In this document: piece after piece, positions 1 to 12,174 of the stretch
Layout of the letters: every line of letters starts with the position of its first letter
How positions within the stretch are numbered: position 1 is the stretch's first letter
NCBI GenBank assembly: GCA_025356735.1
Contig: JANXRT010000208.1
Span: forward strand, 1-21,513
Direction: 5' to 3'
Origin: Acetobacteraceae bacterium
Lineage (GTDB): Bacteria > Pseudomonadota > Alphaproteobacteria > Acetobacterales > Acetobacteraceae
DNA length: 21,513 bases
The notes under the pieces: generated by a model
The model's input: only the letters and a program-made list of their open reading frames with translations
What the model was told of the DNA's origin: nothing
Databases searched by the model: none
Position numbers and translations under genes: made by a program

Positions 1-880
1 CTGGTAGCCCCAGGAGCCGCCGAACGGATGCACCATGATCGGCAGCAGCTCGACATGGGTGAAGCCCATGTCGACGGCGTAGGGGATCAGCTTCTGCGCC
101 AGCTCGTCCCAGTTCAGCGGCCGGCCGTCGCCACGCATCCAGGAGCCGGCATGGACCTCGTAGATCGAGATCGGCGCCTGAAGGTGATTGTTTGCGGCAC
201 GCGAGGCGATCCACGCTGCGTCGGTCCATACCGGCGGCGCGGGATCGGCGACGACGGAGCCGGTGGCCGGCGCCGGTTCGGCCTGGGCCGCCATCGGATC
301 GGCCTTCAGCGGCAGCACCTCGCCACCACGACCCAGGATCTCGAACTTGTAAAGCGCGCCGGGATAGAGCCTTGGCACGAAGATCTCCCAGACGCCGGCC
401 TCCTGGCGCCGGCGCATCGGCAGGCGGCGGCCGTCCCAAGCGTTGAAATCGCCGACCACCGAGACGCGGGCGGCATTCGGCGCCCACACCGCGAAACGCA
501 CCCCATCCACGCCGTCGATCCGGCAGGCATGGGCGCCAAGGCAGGTCGCCATCTCGCGATGACGGCCCTCGGCGATCAGGTGCAGGTCGAGCTCGCCCAG
601 CAGCAGACCGAAGCCGTACGGGTCTTCGGTCTCCTGGGTGACGCCGTTCCAGTCGATCCGCAGCCGGTAGCCGGGATCGGAGCACTCCGCCGAGAACAGC
701 CCGGCGGGATGGATCCTGCTCATTGTCGCCAGCCTCGACCCGTCGGCGGAGACAAGCTCGACGCCGGTGGCCCCCGGCAGCAGGGCGCGCACCACATCGC
801 CATGGCGCCCAAGCACGGCGAACGGATCGCCGGACCGGCCATTGACGATCGCCTCGATCATTCCAGGGTCCAATCCGACT

Positions 881-888
<8 letters not shown>
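1..888 (-). CDS. glgB: 1,4-alpha-glucan branching enzyme, N-terminal part (cut by window edge)
   Basis: Branching enzyme of glycogen synthesis: it cuts an alpha-1,4 chain and re-joins it through an alpha-1,6 bond, in the cytoplasm. Only the first 296 codons are inside the window, and the frame is open to base 1. Visible are an N-terminal carbohydrate-binding module (CBM48; the stretch VRFAVWAPNAARVSVVGDFN and then WDGRRLPMR), followed by the start of the GH13 barrel (SIYEVHAGSW, then HVELLPIMVHPFGGSWGYQ at the edge), all typical of GlgB. The catalytic Asp/Glu residues lie outside. The ATG at 888 overlaps the end of the treS-mak gene (ATGAATGA), so translation is probably coupled and the gene is the third in the glgE-treS-glgB operon. 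It would branch the linear glucan made by GlgE. Family assignment is secure; completeness cannot be judged. Confidence 0.95.
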
Positions 889-4209
<3,321 letters not shown>

Positions 4210-4213
<4 letters not shown>

Positions 4214-7200
4214 GCCCCGGCGGTCCGCACGCGCCATATGGCGAACGGCGTGACCATGGGATCCAGGCGCAGATGGCGCCAGCCGGGCTGCCAGGTATCG
4301 TTATCGCCACGCATCAGATCTTCCACCTCCAACATCGGCACTTCGGATATCGGTGCCCCATTCGGCACGCCGGCGTCGAGGAGGTTGGCGGGAACCTCGA
4401 AGTCGGCATCCTGGACCCGGAACGGATCGAAGCTGACGGCGACGATGACCAGGTTGTCGCGTGCCTCGGTCGTCTTCGCGTAACATAATACAGAGTCATT
4501 CGAGCAGCGCAGGAACGTCACGCCGAGATGGCTCTGCAAGGCGGGATTGGTCCGCCTTATGTGGTTGAGCCGGCGTATCTCGGCCACGATGTTGCCGGGG
4601 CGATCATGGTCCCAGGCGACGATCTCGTATTTCTCGGAGTCAAGGTATTCCTCGCGGCCGTTGAGCGAGCGCGCCTCGCACAGCTCGAACCCGTTATAGA
4701 CGCCCCACAGGCCCGACAAGGTCGCCGCCAGCGCGGCGCGCAGCAGGAAGCCGGGGCGGCCGGAACCGTGCAGGAATTCCGGGTTGATGTCCGGCGTGTT
4801 GACGAAGAAGTTCGGCCGGAAGAAATCCCTGGGCGCCGTGGTCGTGAGTTCGGTCAGGTATTCCCGCAGCTCGTTGGCCGTGTTGCGCCAGGTGAAGTAG
4901 GTGTAGGACTGCGAGAACCCGACCTTGGCCAGGCGATACATCACCTTCGGCCGGGTGAAGGCCTCGGCCAGGAAGATGGTGTCGGGATACAGCGCGCGCA
5001 CGTCGGCGATCATCCACTCCCAGAACGGGAACGGCTTGGTGTGCGGGTTGTCGACACGGAAGATCCGAACCCCCTGCCCGGCCCAGAATACCACGACATC
5101 GCGCAACGCCTGCCACAAGCCGGGCTTGGCGCCCGCGCTGTAGAAGTCGACGTTGACGATGTCCTCATAGCGCTTGGGCGGGTTCTCGGCGTAGCGGATG
5201 GTGCCGTCGGGGCGCCAGGCGAACCATTCCGGATGTTCCTTCAGCCACGGATGATCCGGCGAGCACTGGATGGCAAAATCGAGCGCGATCTCCAGGCCGT
5301 TGGACTTCGCGGCGGCGCAAAGCTCGCGGAAATCGTCGAGCGTGCCGAGTTCCGGGTGGATCGCGTCATGGCCGCCCTCGGACGAGCCGATGGCGTAGGG
5401 GCTGCCGGGATCCTCGGGGCCTGCCTTCAACGAGTTGTTGCGGCCCTTGCGGTTGGTCTTGCCGATCGGATGAATCGGCGGGAAATACAGCACGTCGAAG
5501 CCCATGTCGCGAATCGCCGGCAACCGCGCGATGACGTCGGCTAAGGTGCCGTGCTGCCCGGCGATCGGGCTTTGCGACCGTGGAAAGATCTCATACCAAC
5601 TGGCAAATCCCGCGGCGATGCGTTCCGCGTCGACCAGAACGGGTTCGCGCAGCCGCACGGCGAACGGCCGCAGGGCGGGATCCGCCATGATTTCCGCCGA
5701 ATGCGGCGACGACAGCAGGGCAAGCCGGTCCGCGGCACTTCCCGCCTTCAGCTTGCCGGCCAGCTCGCCGCGGGCCACCGACGGCGCCAGCTTGCAGGCT
5801 TCCTCGACGATGGCAAGACCCTCACGCAGCTCCAGGTCGAGCGGCAGCCCGGCGGCGCGCTTCTTCGCCAGCTCATACTGGAAGCGGCCGAACTCGTCGG
5901 CCCAGGCCTCGATGTCGAACTCGTGCCGGCCAAGCCGCTCCAGCACGAACGAAGCGGTCCAGCGATCGTTGCCGGCAAGCGTCATGGCGGTTTCCTGCCA
6001 CGGTGCGGCGTCGGCCGGCCGCCAACGCAGCATGACGGCGACGGTCTCATGGCCGTCGCAGATGATGTCGGCGGCAACCTCGACGGTGGCGCCGACGATG
6101 CGCTTGACCGGGAAGCGTCCATCATCGACGGCGGGCGTAACTGCCTCGATGGCGATCCGCGGCGCCTGGATCGCCATCCGGGCACCAGCGTCGGGACGGG
6201 GCGAGGCGACCGGCTGCGGCTGGTGCAGCTTCGTGCGTCTGACCTCGCCGGGAGCAAGCGGCTGGATGGCGTCGGCTGCCAGGATCGCGCCGTCGAGCGC
6301 GGTCGAAAGGCCCTGCACGGGAACCTCGGACGGCTCCAGCATGTGCGTGTTGATCAGGATCGCCGCCGGAGCCGCGCAGCGCCGTGCCATCGCCGCGACC
6401 CGACTGTTGGCGGGCGACACCAGCAGCGCCGGCTTGGAGATTTCCGGCCGCGTCTGGGCATTGAGGGCGGCGATCTCCTGTGAAAGGTCGAACCGGGAGG
6501 TCGCGGCGATGTGGGCGAACATCGATGGCGTGCCATAGACCGGATCAAGCGGCACCTGGGTGCCAAACTCGAAACCCATCGGCATTAGCCAGGCATCGCC
6601 GAACGACGCGGCGAAATCCATCGCCCGGCGATGACGCGCCTTGGCGTTCGAACCCGCCAGGCGATGGCCGAACGGCAATTCCGGCATCGCCAGTATGTCG
6701 CCGACCGCGGCCACCCGGTTGGTGTCGTCGTTCAGCCATTCGGAACGCAGGTCCCAGGCCCAGGAGGAGGAGGTCGCCAGATCAAAGCCGCAGCCGGACA
6801 GTTGCTCGATCTCCGCAGCCGAAGCGCCATCCAGCCAGGCCATGAACAGGGTGCCAGGCGACGACTTCCGCACGCCGGCGATCAGCGTGCGCCACATGTC
6901 AGGCTGTGCGTTCTGCGCGCCGGCGCAGCGGAACCCGGCAATTCCGAGTTCGATCCAGACGGCGAGTCGTTGGCGCCACCAGTCCAGCAACGCTCCGTCG
7001 CCCGCGTCGAACCTGGCCGCCATCGAGGACCGCAGGGAGGCGGATTGGCGTGGGTCCGGCGGCGCGTCGAAATCCGCGTCGGAAAAGCAACCGGGCCAGG
7101 CGGCGGCAAGCCTGGAGCCGGTGGCGACACGGTCGATAACCAGGTCCAGGACCAGCTTCAGGCCGTGTTCGCGGGCTGTGGATGCGGCCTCATGCAGGGC

Positions 7201-7467
7201 GGTGTTCGCGGCACAGGCACCAAGCGCCGGATGCAGGCGATCATGGTCTGCGGTGACGAAAAGGTTGCCCGAACGGCCTGGCAGAAATGGCGGGGCGATC
7301 ACGACATGATCGAAGCCCATCTGCCGGCAACGCGCGAAATGGCCGGCCCAGCCGCCGACCGGACCGGCGAGCAGGGGATGGAGGTAATAGAACTTGCCGT
7401 GTTGCGGCCTGGGTCGCGGCGCGATCATGTCACTGTCCGGGGATGGCGTGGCGGCTTCATAAAACAT
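4210..7467 (-). CDS. glgE: Alpha-1,4-glucan:maltose-1-phosphate maltosyltransferase with an extra N-terminal amylase-like domain
   Basis: GlgE transfers maltosyl units from maltose-1-phosphate to the end of alpha-1,4-glucan. At 1085 residues it is much longer than the roughly 660-700 usual for GlgE. Residues from about 435 to the end are canonical: an N-terminal beta-sandwich (RIAIEAVTPAVDDGRFPVKR), then the GH13 barrel with the nucleophile in FRVDNPHTKP (Asp806), the acid/base in FLAEAFTRP (Glu835) and FFVNTPDI (Asp893). Their spacing fits the Asp394/Glu423/Asp480 set of Streptomyces GlgE. Residues about 20-400 form a second amylase-like region (FYYLHPLLAGPVGGW; GIAGFRCAGAQ) in which the expected nucleophile Asp is Ala182 and no acid/base Glu or NHD motif is visible, so it is probably non-catalytic. 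First gene of the operon; an alternative start is the ATG at 7428, and neither start has a clear ribosome binding site. Confidence 0.94.
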
Positions 7468-7812
7468 CCTGGGCAGCAGGCAAGATGTCGGGCGAGGTAA
7501 TCCCGTCCAACCCGACTGTCAGCCATCAACGCGTGGGCAACCATCAACCTATAGGCCGGGTTCCCGAACCGCTATTCTCCAGGCGAAAGGCAACCGAACC
7601 GCTGTTTCCGCCGTTTCATCGCTCGACAGGCTGCCCGCCAGCTTTCGCGCGCACGACGGAGCCTGGTTTGCCGCCGACAAGAAGGGAATGGCGCTGTTCA
7701 ACCCTGATCGCCCACGTGGGGGCTTGGTGCACCCGCGGGTCACGCAGTCGTTCCTGTTGTTGTGTCGAAGCCTGATTTATCTCCAGATGAATCGCATGCA
7801 GGAGATGGCAAG
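7468..7812. other. Intergenic region between glgE and the DUF2934 gene
   Basis: About 345 bases between divergent genes, expected to hold the promoter of the glgE-treS-glgB operon. Short open frames exist on both strands (for example minus 7549-7743, and a plus frame that stops at 7814-7816 over the DUF2934 start), but none matches a family I recognise. I see no convincing -35/-10 pair for the operon. The last bases hold the ribosome binding site of the next gene (AGGAGA at 7800-7805). Confidence 0.4.
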
Positions 7813-8109
7813 ATGACCGGCAACCCTGATGACGCCCATGGCCGCGAATACCGGATCAGGGAACGAGCCTACTGCCTGTGGGAAGAAGAGGGCTGCCCAC
7901 ACGGACGGGATCGGGAATACTGGCAGCGCGCCGAGGCGGAGATGCAGGCGGGGGAGGCGGCACCGAAAGCCGCCGATGCGCCACAACCTGCCACGGCCCG
8001 CAAAAAGCCAGGCGGCAAAGCGAAGACGAAGTCCGAAGCGCCACGCAAAACCGCCGCGACTTCCGGTTCCAGAAAATCGCAACGTGGCAAATCCGGACCC
8101 AGCACGTGA
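7813..8109 (+). CDS. DUF2934 domain-containing small basic protein
   Basis: A 98-residue protein. Residues about 10-44 (REYRIRERAYCLWEEEGCPHGRD, then REYWQRAEAEM) are a clear DUF2934 domain, a short helical module of unknown function found in many alphaproteobacteria. The rest is a low-complexity tail rich in Ala, Lys and Pro (KKPGGKAKTKSEAPRK), probably disordered and strongly basic, as often seen in this family. The ATG at 7813 is chosen because AGGAGA lies 7 bases upstream; an upstream in-frame start at 7762 would add 17 residues without such a site. It lies between the glg operon and the decayed glgA; DUF2934 genes are often found near glycogen and trehalose genes, but that is recollection, not evidence of function. 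Confidence 0.8.
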   Translation: MTGNPDDAHGREYRIRERAYCLWEEEGCPHGRDREYWQRAEAEMQAGEAAPKAADAPQPATARKKPGGKAKTKSEAPRKTAATSGSRKSQRGKSGPST

Positions 8110-8223
8110 TGCCCGCACGTGAAGATGATGTAATTCACCGTTCGTCTTTCGGTTGAAAGCTGAATTTCGAACAACCAGTTGCTTGTCTGTAACTCAAGTA
8201 TTCCGAGCATCTGGCAAGCCATG

Positions 8224-8253
8224 TTTCACCAGCAACCAGGCGGTTGATATAAA
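8224..8253 (+). promoter_or_regulatory. Candidate sigma-70-type promoter ahead of the glgA remnant
   Basis: TTTCAC at 8224-8229 and TATAAA at 8248-8253 are separated by 18 bases in a clearly AT-richer stretch (about 8110-8275), unlike its surroundings. The remnant's reading frame opens about 20 bases downstream. Pattern match only. Confidence 0.35.
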
Positions 8254-8271
8254 AATTAGAAATCATCTACT

Positions 8272-9346
8272 TTGAAACCGTCCCAGGCTGTTCGTTCCTC
8301 GCAAATCCTGTTCGTGACCTCGGAAATCACCGACTTCGTCAAGGCAGGCGGCCTGGGCGAGATATCGGCATACCTTCCGCGGGTCCTCCGCCGCGAGGGT
8401 CTGGATGTCCGCGTCATGATCCCAAGCTAGCGCACCATGTTCGGGCGCCGCACCAAAATGGCGATCCTGGCCGAGCTGCCCGGCGTCGGCCAGATCCCCG
8501 CCTGCCGGATCGGCCGGGTCCACGCCGACGAAGGGTGGGCTGTTCTACGCCATCCACCTCACCACCGTCAGCCCGATCTATGCCTGCGAAATCCTGACGC
8601 CCGAGTTCGGCTGCGGCCTGGACGGATTGCTGCGCGAACGGGCTGGCCACGGCCAACTCACCGGCATCCTCAACGGCATCGACGAGAGCTATGATCCGTC
8701 GCACGACCCCCATCTGGAGCATCACTTTAATGCCCGGGATTTCTCCGGTAAAGAGAACAACGCCACCGACGTGCGTGCGGCATTCGGCCTGGAAGAGAAG
8801 ACGGCGCCGCTGTTCGCGCTAGTGTCGCGCCTGGTGCACCAGAAAGGCGTCGATATGGTGGTCGAGGCCGCCGAGGTGATCGTCTCCGAGGGTGGCCAGG
8901 TCGTCGTCACCGGGCAGGGCGAGCCGGAGCTGGAACGCGCCATCGTCGGGCCGGCCGAGCGCCATCCCGAAGCGGTCGGTGTCCACATCGGCTTCGACGA
9001 GACCCTGGCGCGGCGGATGTATGCCGGCAGCGACTTCCTGCTGATGCCATCCCGCCTCGAACCCTGCGGGCTGGGCCAGATGTATGCCCAGCGCTTCGGC
9101 ACCTTGCCGATCGCGCCCAACACCGGCAGCCTAGCGGACACCATCCAGGACAACGTGACCGGGTTCCTGTTCGATAAATCCTCGGTCAGCAGCTTGGGAA
9201 AAACCATCCATCGGGCTTCGGGCGCCTACACCGGCGGCCACAAGCTGCAAACGATGAAGCGCGCCGCGATGCAACGGCCAGCCGGATGGCGCGACGCAGC
9301 TCGGCATTATCATGCGCTTTATCGTCGGGCTGCAAAAGCAGGTTAG
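8272..9346 (+). pseudogene. glgA: Decayed glycogen synthase (glgA) with stop codon, internal deletion and frame change
   Basis: Starch/glycogen synthase (GT5) adds glucose from ADP-glucose to glucan. The frame opens with ILFVTSEITDFVKAGGLGEI, the GlgA N-terminus with its KxGGL motif, from a possible TTG at 8272. It reaches a TAG at 8428-8430 after VRVMIPS, where related proteins read on through a Tyr codon. The same frame continues (AELPGVGQIPACRIGRVHADEG) to about 8535. The match then resumes in the +1 frame at 8537 (GLFYAIHLTTVSPIYA) and runs to the TAG at 9344, including EFGCGLDGLL, LTGILNGID, SRLVHQKGVD and EPCGLGQMYAQRFGTLPIAPNTG. About 100-130 residues between these blocks are missing compared with a normal enzyme of about 480. 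Three lesions make a functional product very unlikely. The C-terminal part alone lacks the ADP-glucose-binding N-domain. Confidence 0.9.
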
Positions 9347-9355
9347 AAGGCGAGG

Positions 9356-9402
9356 ATGGGCGCTGCCCCAAATCCCGCCAGGGTAGCACCCTGGAGCGCC
9401 TG
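9356..9402. repeat. Dispersed GC-rich palindromic repeat, copy A, with terminator-like hairpin
   Basis: Reads GGGCGCTGCCCCAAATCCCGC and then a perfect 7-bp stem with a 3-base loop (CCAGGGT-AGC-ACCCTGG, 9378-9394). It resembles the elements at 14057-14202 and 20028-20070 (shared core CTGCCCCAAA-CCC). It lies between two convergent ends, the glgA remnant and the first amidohydrolase, where it could terminate transcription from either side, although there is no T-run. Confidence 0.6.
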
Positions 9403-9404
9403 AC

Positions 9405-10523
9405 TTAACCGTATACCTTGCGCGCGTTGTTCATGAAGAAATCCTGGCGCTGATCTTCTGAAATCCGCAGCGGCAAGGCGTGGGACGGGTCGTCGAAGTC
9501 CCAATGCGGGTAGTCGGTCGCGAACAGCAGCCGATCCCACCCGATCCAGCCGATCGCGTCGCGCACGTGCTCGCGCGGCTCCGGCTCCTCCATCGGCTGG
9601 CTGGTGAACCAGACGTTGCGCCGCACGTATTCCGACGGCGACATCGTCAGGTGCGGCGTCTCCAGCTTGAGCTTGCGCCATTGCCGATCCAGCCGCCATG
9701 TCAGCGACGGCGCCCAGGCGAAGCCGGCTTCGACCATCACGACCTTCAAGTCGGGAATGCGCTCGAGCACGCCCTCGATCACCAGGCTGACCAGCCCGGC
9801 CTGGCTCGACTGCGCATGGCCGACCATGTCCTCGATGTAGTAGGAAGGCCAGCCGCCGCCGGTGACCGGATGCCCGCCATGGCCGAAGGCGTGGAACGCG
9901 ACCGGCAACCCGGCGGCAGCCGCCGCCTCGTAGATCGGCCAGTAGCGCCGCTGGCCTGGCGGCTCGCCGGTACGGCTAAGCATCAGTACCTGCGCGAAGT
10001 GGGGGGCGAAATCCGGGTTGCCGGCCCAATATTCGATCTCCCGCACCGATGCCGCAGTGTCCTCGTACGGCACCACAATCGAAGCCTTCAGGCGGCGATC
10101 CTGGGACGTCCAGCATTCGACCTGCCAGTGGTTGACGGCATGGGTCAGCGCGCCGGAAAGGTCGGGGTGGATGGCGCCCTGGCCCGACGGCGTCAGCGGG
10201 TTGAGGATGCCGAGCGCCACGTTGTTGGGATCGAGGTGCTGGAACGCCATGAAGCCCAGGTCGCTGCCGGGTCCGCCGCCGCCCGGCGGCCAGGCATCGC
10301 GGCGCGACGCCATCGGCTGCGCCTTCGGGTAGGCCGGGCCGCGCTCGTAGGGCTGGCGATGCGTCAGGCCGAACGTTGATAGATGTTCCTTCCACCGCGC
10401 CGACAGCCATGGATCGAGCTCGTGGACCGATTTCAGACGCGGATGGATGTCGCAATCGGCGATCATCAGCCGGGTCGATGACGAGGCCGGCGCCTCGCTA
10501 CGGTTCAGGACGTCGACGTTCAT
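9405..10523 (-). CDS. Amidohydrolase family protein (Amidohydrolase_2, ACMSD-like), copy 1
   Basis: Metal-dependent hydrolase or decarboxylase of 372 residues in the Amidohydrolase_2 (PF04909) family, which includes ACMSD and other decarboxylases of aromatic ring-cleavage routes. Visible metal-site motifs are Asp25-x-His27 (IADCDIHPRL, replacing the usual HxH), His211 in VAFHAFG, a Glu in VVMVEAGFAW (265) and Asp337 in FATDYPHWDF. No signal peptide, so cytoplasmic. The start at 10523 has a ribosome binding site (GAGGGAG) and overlaps the stop of the upstream amidohydrolase as ATGA, so the two are translationally coupled and may form a heteromer. It is the last gene of the five-gene minus-strand cluster. 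The family is clear; the substrate is unknown, and hydrolase versus decarboxylase cannot be decided. Confidence 0.85.
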   Translation of the reverse strand: MNVDVLNRSEAPASSSTRLMIADCDIHPRLKSVHELDPWLSARWKEHLSTFGLTHRQPYERGPAYPKAQPMASRRDAWPPGGGGPGSDLGFMAFQHLDPNNVALGILNPLTPSGQGAIHPDLSGALTHAVNHWQVECWTSQDRRLKASIVVPYEDTAASVREIEYWAGNPDFAPHFAQVLMLSRTGEPPGQRRYWPIYEAAAAAGLPVAFHAFGHGGHPVTGGGWPSYYIEDMVGHAQSSQAGLVSLVIEGVLERIPDLKVVMVEAGFAWAPSLTWRLDRQWRKLKLETPHLTMSPSEYVRRNVWFTSQPMEEPEPREHVRDAIGWIGWDRLLFATDYPHWDFDDPSHALPLRISEDQRQDFFMNNARKVYG

Positions 10524-11593
10524 GGCACGGACTCCCTCAGTTCTTTCAGACGCGGAAAGGCGTTCAGCGGGTTATCAACGGTGATCTTGCGCACAAGCTC
10601 CGGGGAAAAGCACGTCGGCAACGCATCCTGGCCATCGAACTGCCAATGCGGGTAGTCGGTGGAGAACACCAGCAGCTCGTCGGACTTCATGTGGTCCATC
10701 AGCCGCAGCATGTCATCAGCATCGGGCGGAGCGTCGATCGGCTGCAACGACAGCCGCACCCGATCGCGCACGATCTCGCCGGGCGGCCGATCGACCCACG
10801 GCACCTCCATGCGCACGCCCTTCCAGAACTTCTCCAACCGCCAAAGGTAGCCTGGCAGCCAAGTGAAGCCCGATTCCAGCAGCACGACCTTCAGCGTCGA
10901 AAACTTCGAGAACACGCCCTCGCAGATCAGGGAAGTCAGCTGGCTTTGGAAGGCGTTGGCCTGGTTGACGTATTCCTCGGTGTAGTAGCTGGTCCAGCCG
11001 AGCGGCGACGGCGGGTTGCGGTAGGAACTGCCGGCATGGATGGCGAGCGACAGGCCATGGCGCTCGGCCGCCTCGTAGATCGGCCAGTGCTGGCGCCGGC
11101 CGAGCGGGATTTCGCCCATCACCAGCAGCAGCACCGACACGAATCGCTTGTCCGATGCCAGCCGCTCGATCTCGGCCACCGCCAGCGCCACGCTTTGCAC
11201 GGGCACGACGATGGAGGCGCGCAGCCGAGGATCGCGGTCGAGCCATTCGGCCACGATCCAGTCGTTCAGCGCGCGGGTAAATACCGCGCCCATATCCTCG
11301 CTGAACGGCAGCTGTACGCCGTACAGGCAATGCAGGATCGCGGTGCCGGTGCCGAACGGGTCCATCCCCTGAGCCGCAAGCAGCTCGGGTGTGGTCGCGG
11401 TGCGGCCGTCGGCGCCTTTCCAGTCGGCCCGCGTGGTGATCGGCGCGTTCGACGGATAGGAGATCGAATAAAGCTCGTCGATGCCGCGCCGCACAACCTG
11501 CTCGCGCCACATGTCGTCCAGGTATGGCATCAGCGCCGGCAGGCCGGGCAACACCGGATGGACATCACAGTCGATCGGCAGCGGTAAGCTCAT
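10520..11593 (-). CDS. Amidohydrolase family protein (Amidohydrolase_2, ACMSD-like), copy 2
   Basis: A 357-residue paralogue of the neighbouring amidohydrolase, with the same motif order: Asp10-x-His12 (IDCDVHP), His186 in LAIHAGSS, Glu240 in VVLLESGFTWLPGYLWRLEKFWK and Asp313 in FSTDYPHWQFD. Shared blocks such as HWPIYEAAERHG (RYWPIYEAAAAAG in copy 1) show common origin, but the two have clearly diverged. The open frame extends upstream to 11842 over the SnoaL-like gene; I chose the ATG at 11593 because the family's conserved DxH motif starts a few residues later. An ATG at 11605 is also possible. No Shine-Dalgarno sequence precedes either, but a promoter-like pair does (see 11601-11628). 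Likely the same pathway as its partner; substrate unknown. Confidence 0.83.
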   Translation of the reverse strand: MSLPLPIDCDVHPVLPGLPALMPYLDDMWREQVVRRGIDELYSISYPSNAPITTRADWKGADGRTATTPELLAAQGMDPFGTGTAILHCLYGVQLPFSEDMGAVFTRALNDWIVAEWLDRDPRLRASIVVPVQSVALAVAEIERLASDKRFVSVLLLVMGEIPLGRRQHWPIYEAAERHGLSLAIHAGSSYRNPPSPLGWTSYYTEEYVNQANAFQSQLTSLICEGVFSKFSTLKVVLLESGFTWLPGYLWRLEKFWKGVRMEVPWVDRPPGEIVRDRVRLSLQPIDAPPDADDMLRLMDHMKSDELLVFSTDYPHWQFDGQDALPTCFSPELVRKITVDNPLNAFPRLKELRESVP

Positions 11594-11600
11594 GCCGGCC

Positions 11601-11628
11601 AGCATAGGCGCGAAACAGCCGGTTTCAA
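11601..11628 (-). promoter_or_regulatory. Candidate internal promoter giving a near-leaderless amidohydrolase transcript
   Basis: On the minus strand, TTGAAA (11628-11623, containing the stop of the SnoaL-like gene) and TATGCT (11606-11601) are 16 bases apart. Transcription would start close to the ATG at 11593, which lacks a Shine-Dalgarno sequence. Pattern match only. Confidence 0.4.
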
Positions 11629-12158
11629 AGCGGCTGGTCGCCGAACGGCGTGCCGCCATGGATCGACCAGGGTGCTTCGAATTTGGTGATGAACAGCAGC
11701 TTGAACGCGTAGTGGCGCAGCCGCCAGCCGGCGGCGGTGCGGACGTAGTCGTCCTCGGTGGTGGCGGACATCCACACCGCCTGGTTACCTTCCTCCATCG
11801 TCGCGGGTTGCCACAGCATCCAGGAGGCATGCGCGGTATCACCCGCGACGGCGATCACCGGGTTGACGAAGTAGTGCAGCGCGAAATTCCACCGCCCAGC
11901 GCGGAGATGGTCGTAGATCGCCTGGGTGCCCTTCAGCCGGCCGAATTGCGGGCCGCCATCCCACACCGCGTCGTCGGTGAACACCGCATCGACCTGGCGG
12001 CGGGTTATGGCATCGATCTCCACCTGTGGCCGGCGGCGATGATCGCCGGTGTATTTGGCATCCGCGCATTGCGAGTAGAACGCCTTGAGCTGGCGGATCG
12101 CCTCATGATCCTCCATGCTTCGCAGCCGCTCCTCGAACGTCGCCTGGATGGGTGACAT
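11625..12158 (-). CDS. SnoaL-like / nuclear transport factor 2 family protein
   Basis: A 177-residue protein with the cone-shaped alpha+beta fold of the SnoaL/NTF2 superfamily. It has an N-terminal helix (HEAIRQLKAFYSQCADAKYTGD), then AVFTDDAVWDGGPQFGRLKGTQAIYDHLR, then alternating strands ending in EDDYVRTAAGWRLRHYAFKLLF. Members include small cyclases, isomerases, dehydratases and ring-hydroxylating dioxygenase small subunits, so fold does not give function. The ATG at 12158 follows GGAGG at a normal distance; the longer open frame upstream overlaps the DUF1203 gene and is rejected. It is 16 bases after the DUF1203 gene and 31 bases before the second amidohydrolase, supporting co-transcription in the catabolic cluster. 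Confidence 0.78.
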   Translation of the reverse strand: MSPIQATFEERLRSMEDHEAIRQLKAFYSQCADAKYTGDHRRRPQVEIDAITRRQVDAVFTDDAVWDGGPQFGRLKGTQAIYDHLRAGRWNFALHYFVNPVIAVAGDTAHASWMLWQPATMEEGNQAVWMSATTEDDYVRTAAGWRLRHYAFKLLFITKFEAPWSIHGGTPFGDQPL

Positions 12159-12174
12159 GTGGCGGCCTCCGCTG

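Noticed and set aside
7549..7743. Small minus-strand gene between glgE and the DUF2934 gene
   Set aside because: A 64-codon open frame without a clear ribosome binding site or recognisable family; too short to support in GC-rich DNA.
8437..8694. Plus-strand open frame of 85 codons as a separate gene
   Set aside because: Its first part is glgA sequence after the premature stop and the rest is out-of-frame glgA; it is part of the pseudogene.
11594..11842. N-terminal extension of the second amidohydrolase
   Set aside because: The added 83 residues are an out-of-frame reading of the SnoaL-like gene and do not resemble the family.
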